NCBI GenBank assembly: GCA_034421995.1
Contig: DAOUJY010000101.1
Location: forward strand, 1 to 13,635
DNA: 13,635 nucleotides
Direction: 5' to 3'
Source: Bin87 sp034421995
GTDB lineage: Bacteria; Chloroflexota; Dehalococcoidia; Lucifugimonadales; UBA3495
A model generated the notes under the pieces. The model was not told where the DNA came from. It saw only the letters and a program-made list of their open reading frames with translations, and searched no databases. Shown here one piece after another: positions 5,789 through 11,929 of this stretch (positions within the stretch are counted from its first letter, which is position 1; each line of letters begins with the position of its first letter). The position numbers were made by a program, and so were the translations under genes.

Positions 5789-6706
5789 CTACGCTCGCGG
5801 CAGCGGCGCCCCCGGCGTGGTCATCCGTAGCGAGTACACCGACGTGCGGGCGGTGAACAGCATGGTGCGGAAGTCCGGGCCGCCGAAGGCGCAGTTGGCG
5901 GGTATCTCGGGCACCCGGATGATGCCAATATGCTCGCCGGCGGGGGAGAAGACCCACACGCCGCCAGAGCCGGTGCAATAGACGCGGCCTTCCGCGTCCA
6001 CCTTCATGCCGTCGGGCACGCCGTCCTCCGCGGAGGCCATGTCGCCGAACTTTCGGCTGTTGCTCAGCGAACCGTCGGCGGCCACGTCGTAGGCCTGGAT
6101 GAACTGGTTCTGCTTGACCTCGCCGTCCCAGTACTGGTCGGGGCGTTCGCCCAGCAGGCGGGTGTTGGACACGTAGAGCACTGACTCGTCGGGAGAGAAG
6201 GCAATACCGTTGGGGAAGTCGATGTCGTGGGCGCACAGATGCACCGAACCGTCGGGGGCGATGCGGTGGATGGTGCCGGGCCATTCGATCTCCTGTTCCT
6301 CCTCCGGCACGCGGCCGCTGGGGTTGGTGATGTAGATGCTGCCGTCGCTGCGACACACGATGTCGTTGGGGCGGTGGAAACGCTTGCCGTCCCAGCGGTC
6401 GGCTACCACGTTGATGGTGCCGTCGGCTTCCATGCGGGCGATGCGGCGGTTGTCGCCCTCGCACATCAGCAGTCTCCCCTGGAGGTCCAGGGTCATGCCG
6501 TTGGTGCCGCCGCTGGGTTCGCGGATAATCTCCGGCGTACCCCCGGCCGGCGACATCCGGTGAATCACCGGCGGTTCCCGGCGCAGGTCAACGAACAGCC
6601 AGTAGCCGTCGGGATGCCACAGCGGGCCTTCGGTGAAAGCGAAGTTGGTGGCCAGCTGCTGGGCTTCCTGGTTGGGTTCGACGATGCCGGGCAGGTATTC
6701 GGTCAT
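5789..6706 (-). CDS. SMP-30/gluconolactonase family lactone hydrolase
   Basis: This 305-residue six-bladed beta-propeller probably hydrolyses a sugar or other lactone using one divalent metal ion. Family metal and substrate residues are visible: Glu26 in FTEGPLW, Asn114 in RPNDIV, Asn166 in DFPNGIAFSPDE and Asp232 in GVPDGMKVD. No signal peptide is present, so it should be cytosolic. ATG 6706 has a strong GGAGG 6 nt upstream. The decayed mandelate racemase-type gene further along the same strand is a common partner of lactonases in sugar-acid breakdown, which hints that the operon once had that role. The substrate is not readable from sequence. Confidence 0.87.
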   Translation of the reverse strand: MTEYLPGIVEPNQEAQQLATNFAFTEGPLWHPDGYWLFVDLRREPPVIHRMSPAGGTPEIIREPSGGTNGMTLDLQGRLLMCEGDNRRIARMEADGTINVVADRWDGKRFHRPNDIVCRSDGSIYITNPSGRVPEEEQEIEWPGTIHRIAPDGSVHLCAHDIDFPNGIAFSPDESVLYVSNTRLLGERPDQYWDGEVKQNQFIQAYDVAADGSLSNSRKFGDMASAEDGVPDGMKVDAEGRVYCTGSGGVWVFSPAGEHIGIIRVPEIPANCAFGGPDFRTMLFTARTSVYSLRMTTPGAPLPRA

Positions 6707-6762
6707 GGTGTACCTCCGTAGGAGAGGGGAGTGCTTACATGAATGGACAGTGTGGACGGGAT

Positions 6763-7467
6763 TTAGATCGTCAAGGATTGCTGAATTCCAGTCGGCTCGT
6801 AACGACCATTGCTAGCAGAGCCTTTGCCGTTTTGCCTACGGCGGAAACCCCTAATATCAAACTCAGGAGCCATGGAAACGCGTTCTCCTCTGGCGAGGCG
6901 TGCAATGTCATTTACAGCGGCACGGGTGATACCTTCCCGCCATTCGCTACCTCCCGGAGCTTCCTTATACCCATTGTTGAGTAACGCTCTCTCAACTGCT
7001 CTGGCTTCCCCTTTGCTTTGGAACCACCATGCTCCTGCCAACCGTAGCCGACGAGGGTTGCCTCGTTGCGCTTCGTCAAAGCGAACACGTGGAGAGCCGA
7101 TACCCACCTTTGCCCATTTAGCTCCTTTCCCGATTTCGGTGATCAAATAAAGGTGCTGCCCAGTCGATGATCTCCTCTGACGCCCACTGTTTCCCAGCAT
7201 TTGTTCAGCGTCCGAAAGGGCGATGATGCCTTTCTCCACTGCTTGCACCAAATCGTTTCGGTCAGATTGCAACAATTTGACGGCTTTCTTAACCATTCTC
7301 TCCGTGGCAACGAAATCGTTTGCCGCATCTTTCTGTCGGTATTTTGACGTTCGTACTCCGGCCTGCTTCTTTTCAAGATAGGCGCGTGCAGCCTTCATAG
7401 CCTGTATGCTTGGCATGTTCGGAGACTTAGCGTTCATCTTGGCACTATTTTTCGGCATCCTGATCAT
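6763..7467 (-). CDS. HTH plus GIY-YIG (T5orf172/MUG113-like) nuclease-type protein
   Basis: This 234-residue protein has a basic N-terminus, then a region resembling HTH proteins (KYRQKDAANDFVATERMVKKA at about 43-62, followed by LVQAVEKGIIALSDAEQML). Residues about 105-180 are GIY-YIG-like of the T5orf172/MUG113 type: HLYLIT, KWAKVGIGSPRVRF (Arg127/Arg129), GNP at 137-139, Glu159 as the likely metal ligand, and SEWREG. A basic tail follows. Such proteins are mostly phage or mobile-element genes and may nick DNA. ATG 7467 has AGGAG 5 nt upstream, so I prefer it to TTG 7494. Lines 7261-7380 count to 43-47% G+C, against 62% in the aminotransferase line 7621-7680, which suggests recent acquisition. 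It lies 28 nt after the aminotransferase stop on the same strand. Confidence 0.7.
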   Translation of the reverse strand: MIRMPKNSAKMNAKSPNMPSIQAMKAARAYLEKKQAGVRTSKYRQKDAANDFVATERMVKKAVKLLQSDRNDLVQAVEKGIIALSDAEQMLGNSGRQRRSSTGQHLYLITEIGKGAKWAKVGIGSPRVRFDEAQRGNPRRLRLAGAWWFQSKGEARAVERALLNNGYKEAPGGSEWREGITRAAVNDIARLARGERVSMAPEFDIRGFRRRQNGKGSASNGRYEPTGIQQSLTI

Positions 7468-7495
7468 ACCCGCTCCTAGAAAAGTTGGATACAAT

Positions 7496-8407
7496 TTACG
7501 CCAAATGCGCCAGGTACTGCTCGGCGAAGTCCATGCCCACTAGGTCGCTGAAAGCCGTCATCAACTGGTGAGTGACCGGGCCGGGCACGGTTCCGTCGGC
7601 GACGGGCGCGCCGTTCACCGCCGACACCGGGCAGATGCACAGGCTGGTGGAAGTCAAAAAGGCTTCGTCGGCGGTGTAGGCGTCGTAGAGGTCCAGGTCG
7701 CATTCGGCGGTGGGTATGCCCAGGCCGGCGGCCAGTTCCAGGGTCTGGTTGCGGGTGACGCCTTCCAGCACGTACTGGGACTTGGGCGTCATCGCCACGC
7801 CGTCCTTGACCAGGAAGATGTTGCTGCCCCGGCCTTCGGTGAGGTTGCCGAACTCGTCCAACAGGATGGCCCAAGTGTCAGGGTCTTCACCGTGGGCTTC
7901 CAGTTCGCCCAGGATCAGGTTCAGGTAGTTGTGGGTCTTGGCCCGGGGGCTGACGAAACGGGGCGGGATGCGCGGCACCGACGGCGTGCTGATGCGGGCG
8001 CCGTCCCGGTACAGCGGAGCGCGGGCGGCAAAGGGTATGGCGTGGCTCTCGATGAGTATGGTCGGCGTCATACCACCGGCCCGGTTGGGCGCTTCCACGC
8101 CCCGGCTGATCCTCTGCATGACCCACATATCCTGCCCGGCCGGCAGCAAGGGATGGTTGTGCGCGACCACGGCCTCGGTGGCCTCGGTCATCTCCGCCTT
8201 GCTCATGCCCACGTCGATCCGCAAGTAGCGCAGGGAGTCGTACAGGCGGTTGATGTGCCGGTCCAGGCGGAAGGTCTGCCCGGCGAAAGTGCGGGTGGCG
8301 TCGAACACAGCGTCGCCGTACAGAAATCCCCGGTCGTAGATGGAGATGCCCACCTGGCTCTCCGGCAGAAACTCCCCGTTGAAATAGACTATCTTTTCGT
8401 CAGCCAT
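7496..8407 (-). CDS. Class IV PLP aminotransferase (branched-chain/D-amino-acid type)
   Basis: This 303-residue fold-type IV aminotransferase moves an amino group between an amino acid (or amine) and a 2-oxoacid. Visible hallmarks are YDRGFLYGDAVFDATRTF at 24-41, the PLP-binding Lys157 in RAKTHNYLN, and LTEGRGSNIFLV at 189-200, where Glu191 contacts the cofactor. The family includes IlvE, D-amino-acid transaminase, (R)-amine transaminases and aminodeoxychorismate lyase, and the motifs do not settle which. Active-site lysine and glycine-rich loop are intact, so it should be functional. ATG 8407 has GGAGG 8 nt upstream; an ATG at 8422 lacks a ribosome-binding site. A palindromic repeat separates it from the upstream dehydrogenase gene. 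Confidence 0.87.
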   Translation of the reverse strand: MADEKIVYFNGEFLPESQVGISIYDRGFLYGDAVFDATRTFAGQTFRLDRHINRLYDSLRYLRIDVGMSKAEMTEATEAVVAHNHPLLPAGQDMWVMQRISRGVEAPNRAGGMTPTILIESHAIPFAARAPLYRDGARISTPSVPRIPPRFVSPRAKTHNYLNLILGELEAHGEDPDTWAILLDEFGNLTEGRGSNIFLVKDGVAMTPKSQYVLEGVTRNQTLELAAGLGIPTAECDLDLYDAYTADEAFLTSTSLCICPVSAVNGAPVADGTVPGPVTHQLMTAFSDLVGMDFAEQYLAHLA

Positions 8408-8447
8408 TGACTGTGCCTCCATTTCTCATGCTCATGCGTGCCCAGGC

Positions 8448-8539
8448 TGTCATTGCGAGGAGCGAAACGACGTGGCAATCTCGTTGGCGCAGGAGTGTCG
8501 TTCAGGCAACGAGATTGCCACGCTTCGCTCGCAATGACA
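8448..8539. repeat. MITE/REP-like 92-bp imperfect palindrome
   Basis: The left arm starts TGTCATTGCGAG at 8448 and runs through GTGGCAATCTCGTTG to about 8486. The right arm, about 8507-8539, is its inverse and ends GCAATGACA. The left arm is six bases longer (an insert after GCGAG); the loop is about 20 bases. GTCATTGCGAGCGAAGCG followed by GGCAATCTC is a dispersed intergenic repeat I recognise from many environmental genomes. It begins 3 nt after the stop codon of the dehydrogenase gene and can fold into a long stem that may limit transcription into the aminotransferase gene. No transposase is nearby. Confidence 0.8.
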
Positions 8540-8542
8540 AAT

Positions 8543-9439
8543 CTAGTCGCTTTTGCGCTGTATCTGGAACCCGGCTTGTTCCTCCATGGGCAGGACGATG
8601 GCCGCGCTGTCCAGGTCTCCCAGCCCCTGCTCTACCGCTTCGCCCAGCAGCCGGTACGCGAGATCGCCGCCGGCAATCGGGGTGTCCAGGTCACGGGCCA
8701 TTTCCCGGATGAGGCCCAGGTCCTTGAGGAACACCCGCAGTTGGGTCCGTGTCCCCTCGAAATCGCGATCCAGCATCGCGGGAGCGTTGCGGCCCAGCAA
8801 GAAACTCTGGCCCCAGCCGGAGTTGACCAGCTCGAAGACCAGCGCCGGGTCCGCGCCGGACTTGGCTCCCAGCAGCATGGCTTCGGCGGCCGCCACCATG
8901 TGGACGCCCACCAGCAGTTGGTTGACGAGCTTGGCGGCGGTGCCGGAACCGGTCGGCCCGACGTGGCGAACCACCGCGCCCATTACGTCGAACGCCGGCA
9001 GCGCTTTGGCATAGGCTTCCGCCGGGCCGCCGACCATGATGGTCAGGGTGCCGTCGGCAGCGCGCTCGGTGCCGCCGCTGATGGGGGCGTCGAGGAACAT
9101 CGCGCCCCGCTTCTCGGCGACGGCGGCGCAGGCTTTCGAGGTGGACGCGCCGACGGTGCTGTGGTCAACGATAATCTGGCCGGGCCGGGCGTTGGGCAGC
9201 GCCTCGTCCAGCAGCACGCGCTCGCAGGTCTCCACGTCGGGCAGACAGGCCAGCACGATGTCGCACTTGGCGACCACCTCGGCAGTGGACGCGGCGGCAG
9301 CAGCGCCGGCGTCGGCAATCTGCCGCACCTTCTCCTGGCTGCGGTTGTGCACCGTCAGGTCATACCCCGCGTGCAGCAGGTTGTAGGACATGGGCAGGCC
9401 CATGCGGCCCAGGCCGATAAAGCCGATTTTGTCGGTCAA
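8543..9439 (-). CDS. 3-hydroxyisobutyrate dehydrogenase-family NAD(P)-dependent oxidoreductase
   Basis: This 298-residue beta-hydroxyacid dehydrogenase (HIBADH/GarR type) oxidises a 3-hydroxy acid or reduces the matching semialdehyde. It has the dinucleotide motif GFIGLGRMGLPM at 6-17, the substrate motif DAPISGGTERA at 117-127 and the catalytic region GTGSGTAAKLVNQ-like at about 161-174 (GPTGSGTAAKLVNQ), with Lys170 and Asn174 or a neighbouring residue in the active site. The length is normal for the family. The start is TTG 9439, chosen because GAGGAG lies 8 nt upstream and the Rossmann motif starts directly after. It follows the single PaREP1-like gene by 12 nt, suggesting one transcript. 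Which hydroxyacid it uses cannot be decided. Confidence 0.87.
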   Translation of the reverse strand: MTDKIGFIGLGRMGLPMSYNLLHAGYDLTVHNRSQEKVRQIADAGAAAAASTAEVVAKCDIVLACLPDVETCERVLLDEALPNARPGQIIVDHSTVGASTSKACAAVAEKRGAMFLDAPISGGTERAADGTLTIMVGGPAEAYAKALPAFDVMGAVVRHVGPTGSGTAAKLVNQLLVGVHMVAAAEAMLLGAKSGADPALVFELVNSGWGQSFLLGRNAPAMLDRDFEGTRTQLRVFLKDLGLIREMARDLDTPIAGGDLAYRLLGEAVEQGLGDLDSAAIVLPMEEQAGFQIQRKSD

Positions 9440-9451
9440 GTTGTCAACTCC

Positions 9452-9829
9452 TCAAACGGGTTCGCTGGCAACGGCGAGCAGGCGGTGGACGAAAAGACGC
9501 GCTCTGGGCCGGTATCTGACTAACCTTCTGTCACTCATTTGCCCATGGTAGAAATGGCTGTGAAACCGTTCCATAACGTCAAATTCGGTGAGCCAATGGG
9601 ACGCGCCGGGTACGTTAGGCAGTCGCTTGGCGACCCTCTTCAAAGCGCCGTGACTGTCATAAGGCCATCCGTTTCGCAAGGCAACGGCTATCAAAGCGTG
9701 AGCGACCGCACCCCATAACATTTCCGCTCCTTTCAGCGTTTTGCCGGCGGCGAGATCGGCATCTGCTTCGTCCAGAAATTCCGGCGCCATTTCAATATGT
9801 TCCCGCAGCGGCAACGTTGGAGTAGTCAT
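9452..9829 (-). CDS. Single-domain PaREP1/HEPN-like protein
   Basis: This 125-residue, mainly helical protein resembles the PaREP1 group. It opens with PEFLDEADADLAAGKTLKGAEMLWGAVAHALIAVALRNG-like helices (residues about 16-54) and has a late segment FHSHFYHGQMSDRRLV (89-104), like the LHxNFYE motif of PaREP1. RFHSHFYH (88-95) also fits the R-x(4-6)-H spacing of HEPN ribonucleases. Whether it cuts RNA is unknown. It starts 4 nt after the stop of the three-repeat protein, with GGAG 7 nt before the ATG, so the two are translationally coupled. It looks like a one-unit relative of that array and may pair with it. Family assignment is by motif recognition only. Confidence 0.65.
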   Translation of the reverse strand: MTTPTLPLREHIEMAPEFLDEADADLAAGKTLKGAEMLWGAVAHALIAVALRNGWPYDSHGALKRVAKRLPNVPGASHWLTEFDVMERFHSHFYHGQMSDRRLVRYRPRARLFVHRLLAVASEPV

Positions 9830-9833
9830 TGAG

Positions 9834-10952
9834 TCACTCCGTCAGACGCTGCACTTCGCTGATGAATTCCCGCACCACCCGGAGCATACGATGGCTGTCT
9901 CCATCTTCCCAAACGAAATAGCCATAGTGAACCTTTTCGGGGTAACCTTCTGCAGCAGCGTACGAGCTCAGCAGAATCTCGCCAACCTGCTCATCCATCT
10001 TGGCTATCTTCTCCACCACGGGGTAGAGGTCATCGCCGTCGCAATCCCAGCCCTTTTTGGCTGCGACGGTTTTGAGGGTATGGTCCATTGCCGCACACAG
10101 GTTTTCGGTAGCCGCCAGCGCGTTGGCGTTCTCAAACTCCCGGTCGGCGGCCTCCAGGTAGTCTTGGGCAGTTTTCAATTGCTTTTGCGTTTGCATCTCG
10201 CCCTCGTGAAACAAAGTGGTGCTATCCGGTTGTGTCGCCAGCGCCAGAACCGTGTCAATGAACTCCCGCGCCATGCGCCGTGCCCGGTGCGTATCGCCGT
10301 ACTCAAACCGGAAATACTCGGCACTGACCAAGCTTGGATGGCCTTTAACGGCGAGATAGACCCCTTCCAGAATGTAGCTGAGTTGCGCGTCCGCCTCAGC
10401 CGCTTTCTTCACAACCGGATACAGGTCACCCTCATCATACTCCCAACCATTCGCATCAGCGATAGTCGTCAGCGTATCAGTAAGCGCTGTCCACAATTGT
10501 TGCCTTCCGGCCAGCGCGTCGGCGTTCTCAAACTCCCGGTCGGCAGCCTCCAGGTAATCCTGGGCGGCTTTCAGTTCCTTGCGCGCCTGCATGGTACTCT
10601 CAAATATCGATAAGTTATCATCCGATTCTGCCGCCAACTCCAGAACGGTGTCAATGAACTCCCGCGCCAGCCGCCGGGCCCGGTGGCTGTCTCCGTCCTC
10701 AAACCGGCACCATCCGGCCCGCACCGAGCTCGGGTGTCCTGCTACGGCAGCGTATATTCCCTCCAAGATGTCGCAGACCTGCGCGTCGTGTTCGGCCAAC
10801 TTCTTCACCACCGTATACGGATTATCCGCGTCATACGCCCAGCCCCTCGAGCCGGCGATGGCTGCCAGCGTATGCGTTATCGCGGCCCAGAGGTGTTGCG
10901 CGCCGGCCAGAGCGTTGCCGTTCTCGAACTCCCGGTCGGCGGTCGTCAGCAT
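9834..10952 (-). CDS. Triple-repeat PaREP1/HEPN-like protein
   Basis: This 372-residue helical protein is made of three units with an exact 132-residue (396-bp) period. ADREFEN begins at residues 5, 137 and 269. Each unit continues with a Leu/Ala-rich helix pair (LWAA..HTL..IA), GW-x-D/Y, DLYPVVKK-like, ILEGxYxAVxGHP and (E/Y)-GD(S/T)HR-x-x-R-x-x-REFI. Units 1 and 2 carry R-x6-H (83-90 and 215-222); unit 3 has Val347 in place of the Arg. No signal peptide or membrane segment is seen. It shares helices and motifs with the single-domain protein downstream. The ATG lies 4 nt after the PhnD-like stop with no clear ribosome-binding site, so it may rely on coupling. Unit 1 lacks about 12 residues of the first helix seen in units 2 and 3. 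Function unknown; RNA binding or cleavage is conceivable by analogy to HEPN proteins. Confidence 0.75.
   Translation of the reverse strand: MLTTADREFENGNALAGAQHLWAAITHTLAAIAGSRGWAYDADNPYTVVKKLAEHDAQVCDILEGIYAAVAGHPSSVRAGWCRFEDGDSHRARRLAREFIDTVLELAAESDDNLSIFESTMQARKELKAAQDYLEAADREFENADALAGRQQLWTALTDTLTTIADANGWEYDEGDLYPVVKKAAEADAQLSYILEGVYLAVKGHPSLVSAEYFRFEYGDTHRARRMAREFIDTVLALATQPDSTTLFHEGEMQTQKQLKTAQDYLEAADREFENANALAATENLCAAMDHTLKTVAAKKGWDCDGDDLYPVVEKIAKMDEQVGEILLSSYAAAEGYPEKVHYGYFVWEDGDSHRMLRVVREFISEVQRLTE
10149..10940 (-). repeat. Tandem 396-bp coding repeats
   Basis: The minus strand holds two full 396-bp units (10545-10940 and 10149-10544) and a third partial one continuing to the gene end. 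On the plus strand the phrase TTCTC(A/G)AACTCCCGGTCGG recurs with its CTC at 10131, 10527 and 10923, exactly 396 bases apart. The block CCTCCAGGTA(G/A)TC(T/C)TGGGC is shared by the two complete junctions. Identity is highest around this junction and lower inside the units. That pattern suggests older duplication with local conversion or constraint. Confidence 0.85.
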
Positions 10953-10956
10953 CGCC

Positions 10957-11751
10957 CTACCAGATCAGCCCCTCTTCCAACGCCGCCGCCTCCACCAGTT
11001 CCCAGCCATCCTGTATGCCTGGGAGAAGCCGGTCGCAGGCTTCGGCTTTGAGGACGGCGCGTCCGGCTTCGTCACCATCGTCCACCGCGACCAGGGCGGC
11101 GGTGACTTGGGCCGCTTCGGCTGCGTCCACCTCGGGCCGGGCGGTGAAGCAGCAGTGGCTGTAGCCGGGACTGCTCCAGAACACGCGGAGTTGGCTGGCG
11201 TCGATGCCGTGGCGGTCGGACAGAGTATCCAGCGTCCGCGCGCTGACGGCGCCGGCGTCGTAGTTACGGTTCAGGACCTGTAGGGCCACGTCCACCTGGT
11301 CGGAGGCGTGCCGGGTTTCCCGCTGGTCGTAGAAATCTGCCGCCGCCAGGGAACGCGATGGGTTGACGCCCATTTGCTTGAGGAAATAAACCGGCAACAG
11401 GCCCGCCTCCACGGAGTCACGGGCGGCGAAGGCGAAGCGTGTGCCCGGCAGGTCTTCCACGGTATCTATCGCCGAATCGGCGCGGGTGATGAACCGGGTG
11501 GTGAAGCCGATATCAACGTCACGGACGGCCAGCACCGGCGCGCCGTCCGCCATCGCCCGCCGCATCTTGACGTGGGACAGCGGGCCGTTCCAGGCCAGGT
11601 TGATCTCGCCCCGCACGAAGGCGTCCACCATTTCGTCGTAACCGGAGTAGAGCACCCAGTCGAACTCGACCCCACTTCTGCGAAACACCGTTTCCAGCGC
11701 GCGGCAGAGGTCGAGGTGAGCCATGGATCCTGTTGCGCCTAACCGTATCAT
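10957..11751 (-). CDS. PhnD-like periplasmic-binding-fold protein without signal peptide
   Basis: This 264-residue protein has the fold of phosphate/phosphite/phosphonate-binding proteins (PhnD type). It begins MIRLGATGSMAHLDLCRALE, followed by YSGYDEMVDAFVRGEINLAWNGPLSH (split lobes, residues about 35-60) and GFTTRFITR. These are ligand-contact stretches in the family. No signal peptide or lipobox is present, and no ABC permease or ATPase gene is in the window, so it is probably a cytosolic ligand-binding or sensor-like protein rather than a transporter component. ATG 11751 is preferred over an upstream reading from 11829 because AGGAG lies 8 nt before it. It is the first gene of the leftward run and divergent from the FAD oxidase gene. 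Confidence 0.78.
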   Translation of the reverse strand: MIRLGATGSMAHLDLCRALETVFRRSGVEFDWVLYSGYDEMVDAFVRGEINLAWNGPLSHVKMRRAMADGAPVLAVRDVDIGFTTRFITRADSAIDTVEDLPGTRFAFAARDSVEAGLLPVYFLKQMGVNPSRSLAAADFYDQRETRHASDQVDVALQVLNRNYDAGAVSARTLDTLSDRHGIDASQLRVFWSSPGYSHCCFTARPEVDAAEAAQVTAALVAVDDGDEAGRAVLKAEACDRLLPGIQDGWELVEAAALEEGLIW

Positions 11752-11819
11752 GTCATCATCTCCTGTGGGGACAAGTGGAATACGGGCCGTCCTGCAGCGC
11801 GGAAACGGCGCTCGGCCGG

Positions 11820-11848
11820 AGTCTAACATCCGGCCCCGGTGCTGCCAA
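11820..11848 (-). promoter_or_regulatory. Candidate sigma-70 promoter of the PhnD-like operon
   Basis: On the minus strand, TTGGCA (11848-11843, five of six consensus bases), a 17-bp spacer and TAGACT (11825-11820, four of six) give a plausible promoter about 60 nt upstream of the PhnD-like start. The 178-bp divergent gap also holds a weaker plus-strand candidate for the FAD oxidase (TTGCCC 11862-11867, 17 bp, TAACCT 11885-11890). Confidence 0.45.
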
Positions 11849-11929
11849 CAAAACCCCCAAGTTGCCCCCTTTGCGCCGGTGCGTTAACCTGTCCGGTACG
11901 GATTGCCCATTCCAGAGGAGGAACTTGCC

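Noticed and set aside
6707..6730. Small hairpin (CTCC-TAC-GGAG) covering the SMP-30 ribosome-binding site
   Set aside because: The stem is only four to five base pairs and such pairing is common by chance around GGAGG sites.
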